Origin: Oscillospiraceae bacterium
Lineage (GTDB): Bacteria > Bacillota > Clostridia > Oscillospirales > Ruminococcaceae
DNA: 64,000 nt
NCBI GenBank assembly: GCA_009781425.1
Contig: WQYC01000004.1
Span: 1-64,000, forward strand
Reading direction: 5' to 3'
Position 1 is the stretch's first letter. Each line of letters begins with the position of its first letter. The notes below the pieces were generated by a model. That model was not told where the DNA came from, ran no database searches, and saw nothing but the letters and a program-made list of their open reading frames with translations. This document shows, piece by piece, positions 9,309 to 18,437 of the stretch. A program made the translations under genes and the position numbers.

Positions 9309-10218
9309 CGTCAATCACAACCTCAGGCGCGCCGAACCGCTGGAGAATTTTAAGCGAGTGGTCTTCGGCGATTTGCGCAAGCGCAATCAAGGTTTTTTCA
9401 AAGTTATAAACCCTGTAAACACCGCTATAAATCCGCTCAAAGCGGATTCTGTCGGCGGCGAGAGTCGCGCCGTTTTTGAATAATTCCGTTTGCGCTTCGT
9501 CGAGCCGCGCTCTCGGATAAGCTTCAAAAAGCTTGTCAACAGGCAGTAATAAATCGCGCAGAACCACGCTTCCTTCTTTTGCCGCGAGTGCGCGCAGGTC
9601 GTCTATTTTATGGCAGTCGTCGAGCGTGAAGACGCCCGATTTCGTCCGCACGAGCGAGGTCATAATCGCGCCCGCGCCGAACTCCTGCCCTATATCGTGA
9701 ATCAGCGTGCGGATATAAGTTCCTTTTGAACAGTTGACCCGCATTATGCCTTCGTTATCGGCGTAGCTTTCAATTTTTATACTGTGAATTGTCGTCTTGC
9801 GGGGCTTGCGTTCGATTTCCTCGCCTTTTCGGGCGAGCTCGTAGAGCCGCTTGCCGTCTACCTGTACGGCTGAAAACATAGGCGGAATCTGCTCGATTTC
9901 GCCTGTTTTGCGCTCAATGAAAATCATCTTGTTGCGGGAAATATATTCGTCGCTTACAGATGTGATTTCGCCTGTTATATCCTGCGTATTTGTGGTCACG
10001 CCGAAGCGGAAGCCTGCGACATATTCCTTGTCGTTGTCGATTTGAAAGTCAACGGCGCGGGTCGCGTTGCCGAGAAAAATCGGCAGAACGCCCTCAGCCA
10101 TAGGGTCGAGCGTGCCGCCGTGCCCCACCTTGCGCGTTTTGAAAAGCTTGCGCATTATTGCAACAACGTCAAAAGACGTGAAGTTCTGCGGTTTATAAAT
10201 GCAAATTATGCCGTCCAT
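9301..10218 (-). CDS. truB: tRNA pseudouridine(55) synthase
   Basis: TruB makes the universal pseudouridine 55 in the tRNA T-loop. Visible are IICIYKPQNFTSFDVV, the catalytic GHGGTLDPMAEGVLPI motif with the active-site Asp near residue 38, and the conserved CSKGTYIRTLIHDIG near 170. The 305 residues are normal for the family. It overlaps ribF by a few bases and follows a lipoprotein gene that is not part of the usual nrnA-truB junction. Confidence 0.94.
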   Translation of the reverse strand: MDGIICIYKPQNFTSFDVVAIMRKLFKTRKVGHGGTLDPMAEGVLPIFLGNATRAVDFQIDNDKEYVAGFRFGVTTNTQDITGEITSVSDEYISRNKMIFIERKTGEIEQIPPMFSAVQVDGKRLYELARKGEEIERKPRKTTIHSIKIESYADNEGIMRVNCSKGTYIRTLIHDIGQEFGAGAIMTSLVRTKSGVFTLDDCHKIDDLRALAAKEGSVVLRDLLLPVDKLFEAYPRARLDEAQTELFKNGATLAADRIRFERIYSGVYRVYNFEKTLIALAQIAEDHSLKILQRFGAPEVVIDDE

Positions 10219-10232
10219 TTTTTAAGTCCCTA

Positions 10233-10964
10233 CTACATTCTCCAGTCGTTAATAACGCCGTCAAGGTGCTCGTAATTAATTCTGAATTCCGCGTAACCGC
10301 CGATTGCCTGAGGAACAGAGAAGCAGATGACCATAGCGTCCTCCGTGTAATACGAATAGGTGTCAGTGAGCCAGAAAGAGTCCGCGCTTCTGAATTCTTT
10401 CATAAAATATTCGTTGTCGTTTTCTTTTACATATTCATCGGCTTCGGGGAATTCTGTTTTACCGTAAGCTCTGAAGATTTCAATAAACTCGTCACCTAAA
10501 ATAACCATGTCAGCCAATACAACCTCAATGCCGACTTGAATATCAATATTTACTGTATAAACAATATTGTTCGGGTGCGCCGCGCCCTCAACGTATGCGA
10601 GTCCGCGGAAGACAACGCTGAGCAGATTCCCTGTTGAGCGCGTTACTTCATAATCAACCTCAAGCGTCAATGCTCCGAGAGAATCCTCATATGCTTCCAA
10701 TACGCTGAGCGCGAAATATTGAAGGCGGGAGTTCATATCCTCTTGTAAGGATTTATCAAATAAGCCTTCCATTTGCGGGTATTTGATTGTGACATTTTCT
10801 CTCTCAAACACTTCGGCAACAGTGGAATAAAGCACGAAGGTATCAGGGTCAAAAACAGTATCGGAGTCCGGCACATGAGGACCGGGGTCAACCTCAGGTT
10901 TATCGCAAGCCGCAAGCCCCAATAACATTATCGCAAGCAATAAAATACAAATTAACTTTTTCAT
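10233..10964 (-). CDS. DUF3298/RsiV-like lipoprotein
   Basis: A 243-residue lipoprotein with a clear signal peptide and lipobox (LLGLAAC, lipid Cys near residue 20). The body resembles the DUF4163/DUF3298 family: FERENVTIKYPQMEG near the start, a central segment with GAAHPNN, and an aromatic-rich C-terminal part. Related domains occur in RsiV-type anti-sigma factors that bind lysozyme, but no cytoplasmic anti-sigma region is present here. It is inserted between nrnA and truB, which are normally adjacent. Confidence 0.7.
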   Translation of the reverse strand: MKKLICILLLAIMLLGLAACDKPEVDPGPHVPDSDTVFDPDTFVLYSTVAEVFERENVTIKYPQMEGLFDKSLQEDMNSRLQYFALSVLEAYEDSLGALTLEVDYEVTRSTGNLLSVVFRGLAYVEGAAHPNNIVYTVNIDIQVGIEVVLADMVILGDEFIEIFRAYGKTEFPEADEYVKENDNEYFMKEFRSADSFWLTDTYSYYTEDAMVICFSVPQAIGGYAEFRINYEHLDGVINDWRM

Positions 10965-10989
10965 TTTAATTCTCCTTTAAAATTTCAAC

Positions 10990-11024
10990 TAATTGTACAT
11001 TGTTCATTGTCAATTGTACATTGC
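10990..11024. repeat. CAATTGTACATTG-type short tandem repeat (copy 1)
   Basis: About 35 bp of alternating units (ATTGTACATTG, TTCATTGTCAATTG) lie immediately after the nrnA stop codon. Related copies are at 19739-19786 and 35601-35633. Confidence 0.8.
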
Positions 11025-11981
11025 CTATATGTGTCGCTCAATTTCTGTAAGTATCATAGCCTTGCACTCTTCTATGTTTCTCGTAATCCTGCACCCTGCG
11101 GCTCTCTGGTGTCCGCCGCCGCCGAACTTTGCGCAGATGATTTGTGCGTTCATGTAGTTTTTTGTACGGATTGAAACCTTCCAGATTCCCGCTTCCTTTT
11201 CTTTAAAGGTCACACCGGCTTCAACGCCGTCAATCTGCCTCGGAAGCGAGCTGATTGCGTTTATATCTTCGTCGTCCGCGGCGTTGAGCATTGTGCTCGT
11301 GAGAGTAATCATCGCGCACCGCCCGCCGAAATGGAACTCAACGCTTTCGAGGGCTTTTCTTTCGAGCTCAATGCGCTCCTGCGTCCGCATATCGAAAAGA
11401 AGATAGCTTAAACCCGAGCAATCGAAGCCGTATTCTATGAGCTCCGCCGTGATTCTGTGCGATTTTGCTGTGGTGTTTGAAAAACGGAAGCAGCCTGTAT
11501 CAGTGGAGATTCCCGTATAAAGGCAGGCGGCAATATCGGCATTAATTATGTCACTGCCGAGCGTTTTTATAAGCTCGTATACAACCTCGCACGCCGCCGC
11601 CGCGTCGCTGTCAAGCAATAACTTTTTCGCGTAGCCCGTGTTTGAAACGTGGTGGTCAATACATAAATCGGGAGACTTATATTGGTCTTCCAAGCAACCG
11701 AGAAGTGCTGAATCTGCGACGTCTACGGTAATCACAAAATCCTCGTCAAATTCCTGCTTTTCGATTCCGCTCTGAAGATAATCAAAGCGTTTTGACGGTG
11801 CTTCCGGCACTAAAACCTTTGCGCGTTTTTGCAATTTTTGAAGCGCGCCGCACAGCGCGTATGCGCCGCCAAGCGTGTCGCCGTCGGGAGATGCGTGACA
11901 AATTATGACGAAGTTATCATTACCCCGTAAAAGCTCTGCTGTTTCTTTTAAGTCAATCGCCGTTGACGTTTTCTGTTCCAT
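11025..11981 (-). CDS. nrnA: Bifunctional oligoribonuclease/PAP phosphatase (DHH family)
   Basis: NrnA degrades short RNA oligonucleotides and dephosphorylates pAp. The DHH phosphoesterase motifs are visible: FVIICHASPDGDTLGGAYAL (motif I), VDVADSALLG, CIDHHVSNTGYA (the DHH motif) and TGISTDTGCFRFSNTT. The C-terminal DHHA1 domain ends in FGGGGHQRAAGCRI. The ATG at 11981 has GAGGAA just upstream; an upstream in-frame ATG at 12038 lies deep in rbfA and is unlikely. It overlaps the rbfA stop by 29 nt and is translationally coupled to it. Confidence 0.92.
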   Translation of the reverse strand: MEQKTSTAIDLKETAELLRGNDNFVIICHASPDGDTLGGAYALCGALQKLQKRAKVLVPEAPSKRFDYLQSGIEKQEFDEDFVITVDVADSALLGCLEDQYKSPDLCIDHHVSNTGYAKKLLLDSDAAAACEVVYELIKTLGSDIINADIAACLYTGISTDTGCFRFSNTTAKSHRITAELIEYGFDCSGLSYLLFDMRTQERIELERKALESVEFHFGGRCAMITLTSTMLNAADDEDINAISSLPRQIDGVEAGVTFKEKEAGIWKVSIRTKNYMNAQIICAKFGGGGHQRAAGCRITRNIEECKAMILTEIERHI

Positions 11982-12330
11982 CGGCTGTTCCTCTTTTTGT
12001 GTTTTCAAGAATATCGCTGATTTTATCGTAATAGTCAAGTGTGTTGTCGGGAATAAATTTAAGCTCGGGGATTTTGCGCATTTTAATTCTGCTGTTAATT
12101 CGCTTCTTGAAGAAACCCGAAGCGTTTTGCAAAACGCTTACAACTTCTTTAGTTTTTTCCTCGCCGCCGTGCGCCGAAATATAAACCTTGCAGTGCGAAA
12201 GCTCGTTGCTTACCTCACAGCGACTCACGGCAGCGAAGCTGTCGGTGAGACGAGTGTCGCCGAGCTCACGGATACAAGCGGAGATTTCACGTTTTATGTC
12301 TTCGGAAAGACGTTGTGTGTTGTGTGGCAT
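11953..12330 (-). CDS. rbfA: 30S ribosome-binding factor A
   Basis: RbfA is a KH-fold factor for late 30S maturation and cold adaptation. The 125 residues include RLSEDIKREISACIRELGD, a central CKVYISAHG strand, and FKKRINSRIKMRKIPELKFI, the typical conserved helix-strand. It is preceded by a DUF2442 gene instead of infB, because an insert of small genes separates infB and rbfA here. Confidence 0.92.
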   Translation of the reverse strand: MPHNTQRLSEDIKREISACIRELGDTRLTDSFAAVSRCEVSNELSHCKVYISAHGGEEKTKEVVSVLQNASGFFKKRINSRIKMRKIPELKFIPDNTLDYYDKISDILENTKRGTADGTENVNGD

Positions 12331-12345
12331 ATTAAAAGTTCCTTT

Positions 12346-12603
12346 TTAATTATTGTAAATAAGGTCAGGACAAACATCTATACATTCACAAGGATTGAGA
12401 TTCCCGCTCGTATCCCACGCCAACGTATGATTTAATATAACACATTTTTTAATAAAAAAATCAAGGTCTTCAAGCTTGGTAAATATGCCGCCTTTTTCAA
12501 TTAACCGCTTCGCATCATAAGATTTAATTTTACCATCATCAAAATGCACACTTACGGTATAATCGTCGTGGGGTTCTACCATAAAGATACTTGGTGATTC
12601 CAT
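12346..12603 (-). CDS. DUF2442 domain protein
   Basis: An 85-residue protein of the DUF2442 type: HDDYTVSVHFDDGKIKSYDAK, then FTKLEDLDFFIKKC and LAWDTSGNLNP, which ends the domain. DUF2442 genes are very often found directly next to DUF4160 genes, as here (17 nt apart). The pair has been suggested to act like a toxin-antitoxin module, but no activity is established. It is part of the small-gene block between infB and rbfA. Confidence 0.82.
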   Translation of the reverse strand: MESPSIFMVEPHDDYTVSVHFDDGKIKSYDAKRLIEKGGIFTKLEDLDFFIKKCVILNHTLAWDTSGNLNPCECIDVCPDLIYNN

Positions 12604-12619
12604 AAGTCAATCCTTTCAA

Positions 12620-12877
12620 TTATAACGGATTTATTTTAAAATGTTCCTGTCCGGACGACAATTGATTCCAGTTTTTGAGAAGTTCATCTTTATAAATTTC
12701 ATACCATGCCAATATAAGACGCCCTTCTTTCCTTGGAAGGTTTCCTTTGATAAACTCGCCGTCATTTATATTGAATATTGCTTTTTTCCCGCTATACTCC
12801 GCATGAAAATGAGGCGGATTGTGGTCGTCGGGATACATTGTGATAACTATTCCGTAGAATCGTGATAATTCCGGCAT
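12620..12877 (-). CDS. DUF4160 domain protein
   Basis: An 85-residue DUF4160 protein. The diagnostic YGIVITMYPDDHNPPHFHAE, with its conserved HNPPHFH, is present near residue 9, followed by GRLILAWYEIYKDELLKNW. It is paired with the DUF2442 gene immediately downstream. A toxin-antitoxin-like role is only a hypothesis from genomic context. Confidence 0.85.
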   Translation of the reverse strand: MPELSRFYGIVITMYPDDHNPPHFHAEYSGKKAIFNINDGEFIKGNLPRKEGRLILAWYEIYKDELLKNWNQLSSGQEHFKINPL

Positions 12878-12878
12878 T

Positions 12879-13235
12879 TTAATTTTCCTCTTTATCTATA
12901 ATAAACCTTGTCCCTGTAATCTGCCTATTCCCGTTCCAAACAATAATAGCTAACGCAAAAAGCGAGGTAATAACAAACGCCCATTCCAAGCCCGGCGCGT
13001 TTGCCTGCGGAAGGATAATCGCGAATTCAATTGTCGTAATAAACATAATAATTGCAAGCGGAAGAAAGACACTTCTACCCATGAATTTATAAAGCCCGAC
13101 TATATTAAAATTTCTTTTTTCGATGTGCTTTTTTGGCTTAAGCTTGAAAAGAATCGCATTTCGCCCTGTCATGAAGACAATCGCCATTGTTAAAAATATT
13201 AAACCTATAGAAAGAAAAACAATATTCATAAGCAT
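12879..13235 (-). CDS. Small membrane protein, DUF3784-like
   Basis: This 118-residue protein has three transmembrane segments (about residues 3-24, 56-74 and 84-101). A basic loop FKLKPKKHIEKRNFN follows the first segment. Size and topology resemble DUF3784 proteins, but the assignment is tentative. AGGAGG lies 8 nt before the ATG at 13235. It sits between the HicAB pair and the DUF4160/DUF2442 pair. Confidence 0.6.
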   Translation of the reverse strand: MLMNIVFLSIGLIFLTMAIVFMTGRNAILFKLKPKKHIEKRNFNIVGLYKFMGRSVFLPLAIIMFITTIEFAIILPQANAPGLEWAFVITSLFALAIIVWNGNRQITGTRFIIDKEEN

Positions 13236-13258
13236 TTGAAAAACCTCCTGTTCAATGT

Positions 13259-13489
13259 TTATACAGCAATCTCAAATTCTGAAAAGATTTTTGCTGTCGA
13301 TTGCATGACGCCTTGACGTTCTTCTTCAGTTAAATCTTCTTTAACCGTGATTTCAACTAATTCTTTTAAGTTTTTATATGCTTCTTCATAGGTGTCGCCT
13401 TGCGTGTAGCACCCTTTAACCTCGGGGCAAACAGCGAAATAACTGCCGTTATCCTGCTTTGAACAAATCATTGATAGTTTTATAGTCAT
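13259..13489 (-). CDS. hicB: HicB family antitoxin
   Basis: A 76-residue HicB-type antitoxin with the partly degraded RNase H-like fold: YFAVCPEVKGCYTQGDTYEEAYKN is the hallmark motif. It lacks an obvious long C-terminal DNA-binding domain, so it is a short HicB. It is encoded 9 nt downstream of hicA, the usual toxin-first order. The pair is inserted between infB and rbfA. Confidence 0.87.
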   Translation of the reverse strand: MTIKLSMICSKQDNGSYFAVCPEVKGCYTQGDTYEEAYKNLKELVEITVKEDLTEEERQGVMQSTAKIFSEFEIAV

Positions 13490-13498
13490 GGCAACCTC

Positions 13499-13723
13499 CT
13501 ATCGTTTCAAGTGCTTCAATAATTCTTTTTTGCTTAGTCCTGTTTCTCTTAGCATCATACGTATAAGGTCTTCGCCAAAATCCTTACTACCGTGAATGGG
13601 GAGGGGAATTGAATGTGTCCCGTTGCTGTAGATGTGATGGCTTCCGCCTTTAGCGCGAAGAAATTTATATCCGTTTTCTTCTAAAAATTTAATCATTTCG
13701 CGCGGTTTTATTGCCAGTCCCAA
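13499..13723 (-). CDS. hicA: HicA family mRNA interferase toxin
   Basis: A 74-residue HicA toxin with a double-stranded RNA-binding-like fold that cleaves mRNA when free of HicB. The N-terminal KPREMIKFLEENGYKFLRAKG precedes the catalytic histidine motif GSHHIY near residue 28 and PIHGSKDFGEDLIRMMLRE. It starts 14 nt downstream of the infB stop, so it is probably transcribed with the essential translation operon. Confidence 0.88.
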   Translation of the reverse strand: MGLAIKPREMIKFLEENGYKFLRAKGGSHHIYSNGTHSIPLPIHGSKDFGEDLIRMMLRETGLSKKELLKHLKR

Positions 13724-13737
13724 AGCAGTTACCTCCG

Positions 13738-16218
13738 CTAATCCCTATACTCCTCAATCATAAACGCTTCAAAAATATCGCCTTCTTTTATATCGCTGAA
13801 ATGCTGTAGGCTGATTCCGCATTCGTAGCCCGACGCGACTTCCTTCACGTCGTCCTTGAAGCGGCGCAGGCTGTCGATTTTATCGACGTTTACAACTATA
13901 CCGTCGCGTACTACGCGGATTTCGTTGCTTCGCAGAACCTTGCCGTCCTGAACGTAACAGCCCGCGACAATGCCCGAGCCCGTGATTTTGAAGACGTTGC
14001 GGACCTCGATTCTTGCCTGCTCAATTTCGCGGTACTTAGGCGCGAGCATACCTTTCATCGCTGTTTCAACTTCTTCAATCGCGTCATAAATAATTCTGTA
14101 GGTTCTGATTTCAACGCTGTCACGCTCTGCGCTTTCGGAAGCGGCGGGGTGCGGACGGACGTTAAAGCCTATTACAATCGCGCCCGACGCGCTTGCAAGC
14201 ATTACGTCGCTCTCGTTTACTGCGCCGACCGCGCCGTGAATTACGCGCACGCGCACTTCTTTTGTTGACAGCTTTTCAAGCGACTGCTTAACCGCCTCGA
14301 CAGAGCCGTGAACGTCCGCTTTTACAATCAGCGGAAGCTCTTTCACTGTGCCTTCTTCAATCTGGCTGAATAAATTATCAAGCGTGACCTTTTGATAAAG
14401 ATTAAACTTTTCTTCCTTAGCTTCGTGCTTGCGCTTGTCAACAAGCTCGCGTGCAAGCTTTTCATCAGCTACAACCGCGAAGTTATCGCCCGCGTTCGGC
14501 ACTTCTGCAAGCCCCATGATTTCAACGGGAACGCTGGGTCTTGCTGATTTTATTACTTTACCCTTATCGTCGCGCATTACACGCACGCGCCCGATAGAAG
14601 TTCCCGCGATTAAAATATCGCCTGTATTGAGCGTACCTTTTTGCACTAAAACTGTTGCAATAGGTCCGCGTCCTTTGTCTAAGAACGCTTCTATAACCGT
14701 GCCGACTGCCTGTCTGTCAGGGTTTGCGCGGAGCTCTAAAACCTCCGCTGTTAAATTAATCATTTCAAGAAGCTGGTCAATATTAGTTCCCTGCTTCGCC
14801 GAAACTGGCACGCAGATTATATCGCCGCCCCAGTCCTCAATTACGAGCCCGTGCTCGGTTAATTCCTGCTTGATTCGCTCGGGGTTCGCGGCTTCCTTGT
14901 CGATTTTGTTAATCGCAACAATTATGCTGACACCTGCGGCTTTTGCGTGGGAAATCGCTTCGACAGTCTGCGGCATTATGCCGTCGTCTGCGGCAACTAC
15001 AAGAATCGCTATATCCGTAACGCCCGCGCCTCTTTTTCTCATCGCGGTGAACGCTTCGTGCCCCGGAGTATCGAGGAAAGTAATGTCCTTATCGCCCGCT
15101 TTTACGCGGTACGCGCCGATGTGCTGAGTGATTCCGCCCGCTTCGCCCGAGACGACGTTTGCGTTGCGGATTCTGTCAAGAAGCGAGGTTTTACCGTGGT
15201 CAACGTGTCCCATGACAACGACAACGGGTGAGCGCGGCTGAAGATTATCATCAGTATCCTCGATTTCTTCAAACAATCTGTCTTCGATTGTAAAAATAAT
15301 TTCGCGTTCGACCTTCGCGCCCATTTCCTCCGCGACTAATGCGGCTGTATCGTAGTCAATAGTCTGGCTGATTGTCGCCATTATGCCGAGCCCCATCAGC
15401 TTTTTAATTACAACGGAGGCTGTTGCTTTGAGTCTTGCGGCGAGCTCGCCGACGTTAATTTCGTCGGGAATAAGCACTTTTAACTGCTGCTTGCGCGCTT
15501 TTTCAAGCCGCAATCTTTCAAGCTTCTGCGCTTCTGTTTCGCGCTTAACGAACTGCTGCTTTTTATGCTGCTGTGACTTTTGATTTATTTTCTGCTTGTT
15601 GCGGAAGTCGCCGCTTTTTCCGCCGAAGCTGCTTTGACCCATTTTGTCATAGCGCTCGTTGTATTTATCAAGCTCGACGTAGCTTCCGCGGGTGTCAACG
15701 CGCTTTGTTACCTGCTCGCCGCGCTGAACGGCTTCGCCCTTTTGGCGCGCCTTAGGCGGGTCGTTAACCTTAACTGTGTTAATATCAACTGCGGCTTTTA
15801 CAGGTCTTGGGGTGAGTGTTGACTTCGGCTTCTTGGGAGCGGGGGTAACAGGCGCAGGCTTCGCCGCGGCAACTGGCTTCGGACGGGCGGGCTTAACCTT
15901 TTCGCCCTTTTCTGCAGGCTTCGCAGACGGCACGCCGGGGGCGTCGCGCCCTACAGCCGCCGGTTTTTTAGCAGCCGGTTTTTTCGGTGCGGGCTTCGGT
16001 TCGGGCTTCTTGCGCATAGCAAAAAACGCATCGAAATTCGACACCTGATTCTTACTCGTGACGCTTTCCAAAACCACGTCGAACTCCTCTACGGTCAGAG
16101 GAACGCTCGCCGCCTTTTTGTCAACGTCAAGGTAATCCTTGAGCAGTGCCGATATTTCCTGCGGTGTCATGCTCAAATGCTTCGCCGCGTCCTTCAGTTT
16201 ATATTTTGTTACTTCCAT
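13738..16218 (-). CDS. infB: Translation initiation factor IF-2
   Basis: IF-2 is the GTPase that brings initiator tRNA to the 30S subunit. The 826-residue product has an IF2-N domain ([16 protein letters not shown]), a Lys/Pro/Ala-rich linker (about 70-190), a second IF2-N domain, and a G domain with [22 protein letters not shown] and NKIDK, followed by the four C-terminal domains. The ATG at 16218 has GGGGGAAA upstream and gives the normal N-terminus; upstream in-frame codons come from a repeat. Within the linker, residues [11 protein letters not shown] are encoded by a GTAGGG-type palindromic repeat. Confidence 0.95.
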   Translation of the reverse strand: MEVTKYKLKDAAKHLSMTPQEISALLKDYLDVDKKAASVPLTVEEFDVVLESVTSKNQVSNFDAFFAMRKKPEPKPAPKKPAAKKPAAVGRDAPGVPSAKPAEKGEKVKPARPKPVAAAKPAPVTPAPKKPKSTLTPRPVKAAVDINTVKVNDPPKARQKGEAVQRGEQVTKRVDTRGSYVELDKYNERYDKMGQSSFGGKSGDFRNKQKINQKSQQHKKQQFVKRETEAQKLERLRLEKARKQQLKVLIPDEINVGELAARLKATASVVIKKLMGLGIMATISQTIDYDTAALVAEEMGAKVEREIIFTIEDRLFEEIEDTDDNLQPRSPVVVVMGHVDHGKTSLLDRIRNANVVSGEAGGITQHIGAYRVKAGDKDITFLDTPGHEAFTAMRKRGAGVTDIAILVVAADDGIMPQTVEAISHAKAAGVSIIVAINKIDKEAANPERIKQELTEHGLVIEDWGGDIICVPVSAKQGTNIDQLLEMINLTAEVLELRANPDRQAVGTVIEAFLDKGRGPIATVLVQKGTLNTGDILIAGTSIGRVRVMRDDKGKVIKSARPSVPVEIMGLAEVPNAGDNFAVVADEKLARELVDKRKHEAKEEKFNLYQKVTLDNLFSQIEEGTVKELPLIVKADVHGSVEAVKQSLEKLSTKEVRVRVIHGAVGAVNESDVMLASASGAIVIGFNVRPHPAASESAERDSVEIRTYRIIYDAIEEVETAMKGMLAPKYREIEQARIEVRNVFKITGSGIVAGCYVQDGKVLRSNEIRVVRDGIVVNVDKIDSLRRFKDDVKEVASGYECGISLQHFSDIKEGDIFEAFMIEEYRD
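15928..15957. repeat. GTAGGG-type palindromic repeat inside infB (copy 2)
   Basis: On the minus strand it reads TGTAGGGCGCGACGCCCCCG followed by GCGTGCCGTC and closely matches the copy at 34622-34651 in the histidine kinase gene. It is read in frame as [10 protein letters not shown] in the IF-2 linker. Confidence 0.8.
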
Positions 16219-16240
16219 TAAATTTCCCCCAATATGATTA

Positions 16241-16337
16241 ATGCATAATTCATAATGCATAATGCATAATGAACAGCACTTATAAACTTGTTTGTAACTC
16301 ATAAGTTACATTTAATTATGCATTATGAATTATGCAT
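16241..16337. repeat. TTCATAATGCA-type element with perfect 23-bp inverted arms
   Basis: The left arm (16241-16263) and right arm (16315-16337) are perfect inverted copies made of TTCATAATGCA-type units. A 51-nt spacer separates them and contains a smaller palindrome (TGTAACT-CATA-AGTTACA). The element fills the ylxQ-infB junction, and its outer edge supplies the last codons and the TAA stop of ylxQ. A related structure is at 23358-23441. Confidence 0.85.
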
Positions 16338-16636
16338 TATGAATTCTTAAACAGCGAGAACATTCCTTCGTTTGTTATTGCTAAAACGCCGTAGGTTTTG
16401 CCGATTATTTTCTTGATTTCGTCCATTCCCTCGGGAAGATAAACGATTTCTGTACTGCATTTCTCTGCATGAAACTTGACTTCTTTAAGCGTTTTCAAGG
16501 ATATGTCCGATGTAACTAAAATGCCTTTTACTTTACCTGCCTTCAACGCCTCGACAACTGCGTCAAAGCCCATGACAAGCTCTCCCGCTTTTCGGCAAAG
16601 ACCAAGATTTTGCCGCCAGACCTCTGAAATTTTCAC
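16337..16636 (-). CDS. ylxQ: YlxQ-like ribosomal L7Ae family protein
   Basis: This 99-residue L7Ae/L30e-fold RNA-binding protein contains LGLCRKAGELVMGFDAVVEAL, a segment with GILVTSDIS, and a C-terminal segment typical of YlxQ. It is the standard gene between ylxR and infB in Firmicutes. It overlaps ylxR by 4 nt. The last two residues (Asn-Ser) and the stop codon lie inside the inverted-arm repeat, so the C-terminus may have been changed by repeat insertion. Confidence 0.9.
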   Translation of the reverse strand: MKISEVWRQNLGLCRKAGELVMGFDAVVEALKAGKVKGILVTSDISLKTLKEVKFHAEKCSTEIVYLPEGMDEIKKIIGKTYGVLAITNEGMFSLFKNS

Positions 16637-16893
16637 GTTTTGTTCAACTCCGTTTCAAGATTGTCGTAAACTTCTGCGGGTATTTCGTGCTTTAACGCAC
16701 GTTCGAGACTTCTTTTTTTGCGGGCTTTTGCAAGGCACTGCGCGGCTTTGCAAATATACGCTCCGCGTCCCGGTAGCTTGCTTGCCGCGTCAAGCGCGAC
16801 TTCGCCGTTTTTATTGCAGACAATACGGATTAATTCCTGCTTTTCGGAACGCTCCATACAGCCAACGCACTTGCGAATCGGGATTCTACTCAT
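16633..16893 (-). CDS. ylxR: YlxR (DUF448) RNA-binding protein
   Basis: The 86-residue protein starts MSRIPIRKCVGCMERSEKQE, with the conserved CxxC, and contains PGRGAYIC and a Lys/Arg-rich stretch. It is the usual nusA neighbour and has been reported as a nucleoid-linked regulator in B. subtilis and as an RNase P-binding protein in another Firmicute. The start at 16893 overlaps the nusA stop by 8 nt (ATGAGTAG). Longer in-frame starts would read through nusA. Confidence 0.92.
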   Translation of the reverse strand: MSRIPIRKCVGCMERSEKQELIRIVCNKNGEVALDAASKLPGRGAYICKAAQCLAKARKKRSLERALKHEIPAEVYDNLETELNKT

Positions 16894-17947
16894 TTTCAAA
16901 GAAACCGCTTTCGGGCTTGATGTCGATTTTGAAGCCCGTGAGTCTTGCGGCAAGCTTTGCGTTCTGCCCTTTGTTGCCGATTGCGAGCGAAAGCTGATTA
17001 TCGGGAACTGTAACAGCGCAGGCGCGAACTTCCTCATCGGGAATGTCAACGTCGATGACCTCAGCGGGGCGAAGTGCTTGTTTTATGAATTCCTTCGGGT
17101 CTTCCGACCAAGTGATTATATCTATTTTCTCGCCGCAAAGCTCGTTGCAAATCCGCGATACGCGGCTTCTCGAAGGCCCTATGCAGGAGCCTACAGCATC
17201 GACGTTCGGGTCGTTGCTGATTACTGCCATTTTGCTTCTTTGTCCGGGCTCGCGGCTGACCGCGCGGACTTCTACCACGCCGTCGTATATTTCGGGAACT
17301 TCGAGCTCGAACAATCTTTTTACAAGCTCCTTGTGCGTGCGGGAAATTTTAAGCGTCGGGCGGCGGTCATTCGCGGAAACGCCCGAAACGTAAACTTTTA
17401 TAATATCGCCTTGGTTAATTTCTTCGTCGGGGATTTGGTCACCCTTGAAGAGCATGACCTCCGAGCCGTTGATTTCAAGCGTGGCGTTGCCCGATATAGT
17501 TTCGACCTTGACAACATTTGCGGAAATTGCTTCGTTTTGCAGATTCCCCCATTGTTCGACTAATTGCGCGCGCTCAACTTCTTTTATGCCTTGTTTAATT
17601 ACCTGCTTCGCGGTCTGCGCGGCAATGCGCCCGAAGTGACGGGTGTTTAGCTTCTGCACTACAGTTCCGCCGACCTTCAGCCGTTTGGACTTGGAGAGCG
17701 TCTGCGCCTGCTCAAGCGTCACTTGATTTGCGTCGTCCTCGACCTCCTCAACGATGTCTTTGGTAATCGAAACGTCGAATTTCCCCTTAGCTATATCTAT
17801 GTCAAAGTTGATGTTTTCGCTCCTTGGGTAATCGCGTTTGATTGCAATTACGATTGCGGCGCGGATTTTTTCAAGAAGTAAATCCGGCTCTATACCTTTT
17901 TCCTTTGCTAAGAGCGTAAGCGCTTCAAAAAGTTCTACGTTGTTCAT
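16886..17947 (-). CDS. nusA: Transcription termination/antitermination protein NusA
   Basis: NusA binds RNA polymerase and modulates pausing, termination and antitermination. The 353-residue protein has an N-terminal RNAP-binding domain (NNVELFEALTLLAKEKGIE), an S1 domain, and KH1/KH2 domains (GSCIGPSRSRVSRICNEL and AIGNKGQNAKLAARLTGF). It ends after KH2, as in other Firmicutes that lack the acidic repeats. The ATG at 17947 has AAAGGGA upstream and is preferred to the ATG at 17965. Confidence 0.94.
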   Translation of the reverse strand: MNNVELFEALTLLAKEKGIEPDLLLEKIRAAIVIAIKRDYPRSENINFDIDIAKGKFDVSITKDIVEEVEDDANQVTLEQAQTLSKSKRLKVGGTVVQKLNTRHFGRIAAQTAKQVIKQGIKEVERAQLVEQWGNLQNEAISANVVKVETISGNATLEINGSEVMLFKGDQIPDEEINQGDIIKVYVSGVSANDRRPTLKISRTHKELVKRLFELEVPEIYDGVVEVRAVSREPGQRSKMAVISNDPNVDAVGSCIGPSRSRVSRICNELCGEKIDIITWSEDPKEFIKQALRPAEVIDVDIPDEEVRACAVTVPDNQLSLAIGNKGQNAKLAARLTGFKIDIKPESGFFENE

Positions 17948-17968
17948 GACTTTTGTCCCTTTCAATAT

Positions 17969-18418
17969 TTAAAAATCTAAATTGATTCTAAGGCAGTTTT
18001 TTACGCCTAAAACGACGTTTTCCGTGTCGGTTTTGAGTGTAATCTGATTTGCTTCAGCTTCATAAGCCGTGAGAAGCCCGTAAATAACATTGGTTTTGCC
18101 TTTGTCGCCGCGCTTCATAACGCGAATCGGCTTATTCAAGCTTTGCTCGAAATGCTCTGCGTGGCGCAGTCTGCGCGTCAGTCCGGGCGAGCCCGCTTCA
18201 AGAATATCGACGTGCTCAATGAAGTCCTGCGTATCCATCAGCGCGTTCAGCGGTGTGGTCATTTTTGCGACGTCTTCGTCGTTCAAGTCGTCTTTTTCAA
18301 AAAGAATCCGCAAATAACTCATCGCGCCTTCTTTTTCAAAAATAACGTCCCAGAGCGTGAAGCCTGCTTCTGTCAAGAGCGGCTCGGCTAATGCTCGTGC
18401 TTTTTCTTCTATAGTCAT
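17969..18418 (-). CDS. rimP: Ribosome maturation factor RimP
   Basis: RimP supports early 30S assembly. The 149 residues contain the conserved segments TLWDVIFEKEGAMSYLRILF, LNALMDTQDFIEHVDILEAG, SPGLTRRLR and the C-terminal SH3-like region. It is the first gene of the rimP-nusA-infB operon. Its leader contains a palindromic repeat (18438-18490) and a separate 9-bp hairpin. Confidence 0.93.
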   Translation of the reverse strand: MTIEEKARALAEPLLTEAGFTLWDVIFEKEGAMSYLRILFEKDDLNDEDVAKMTTPLNALMDTQDFIEHVDILEAGSPGLTRRLRHAEHFEQSLNKPIRVMKRGDKGKTNVIYGLLTAYEAEANQITLKTDTENVVLGVKNCLRINLDF

Positions 18419-18437
18419 AAAATGCTCTCTTTTCGAT

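Noticed and set aside
16237-16302. Upstream extension of infB to 16302
   Set aside because: The extra residues are translated repeat sequence. The ATG at 16218 has GGGGGAAA and gives the standard IF2-N terminus.
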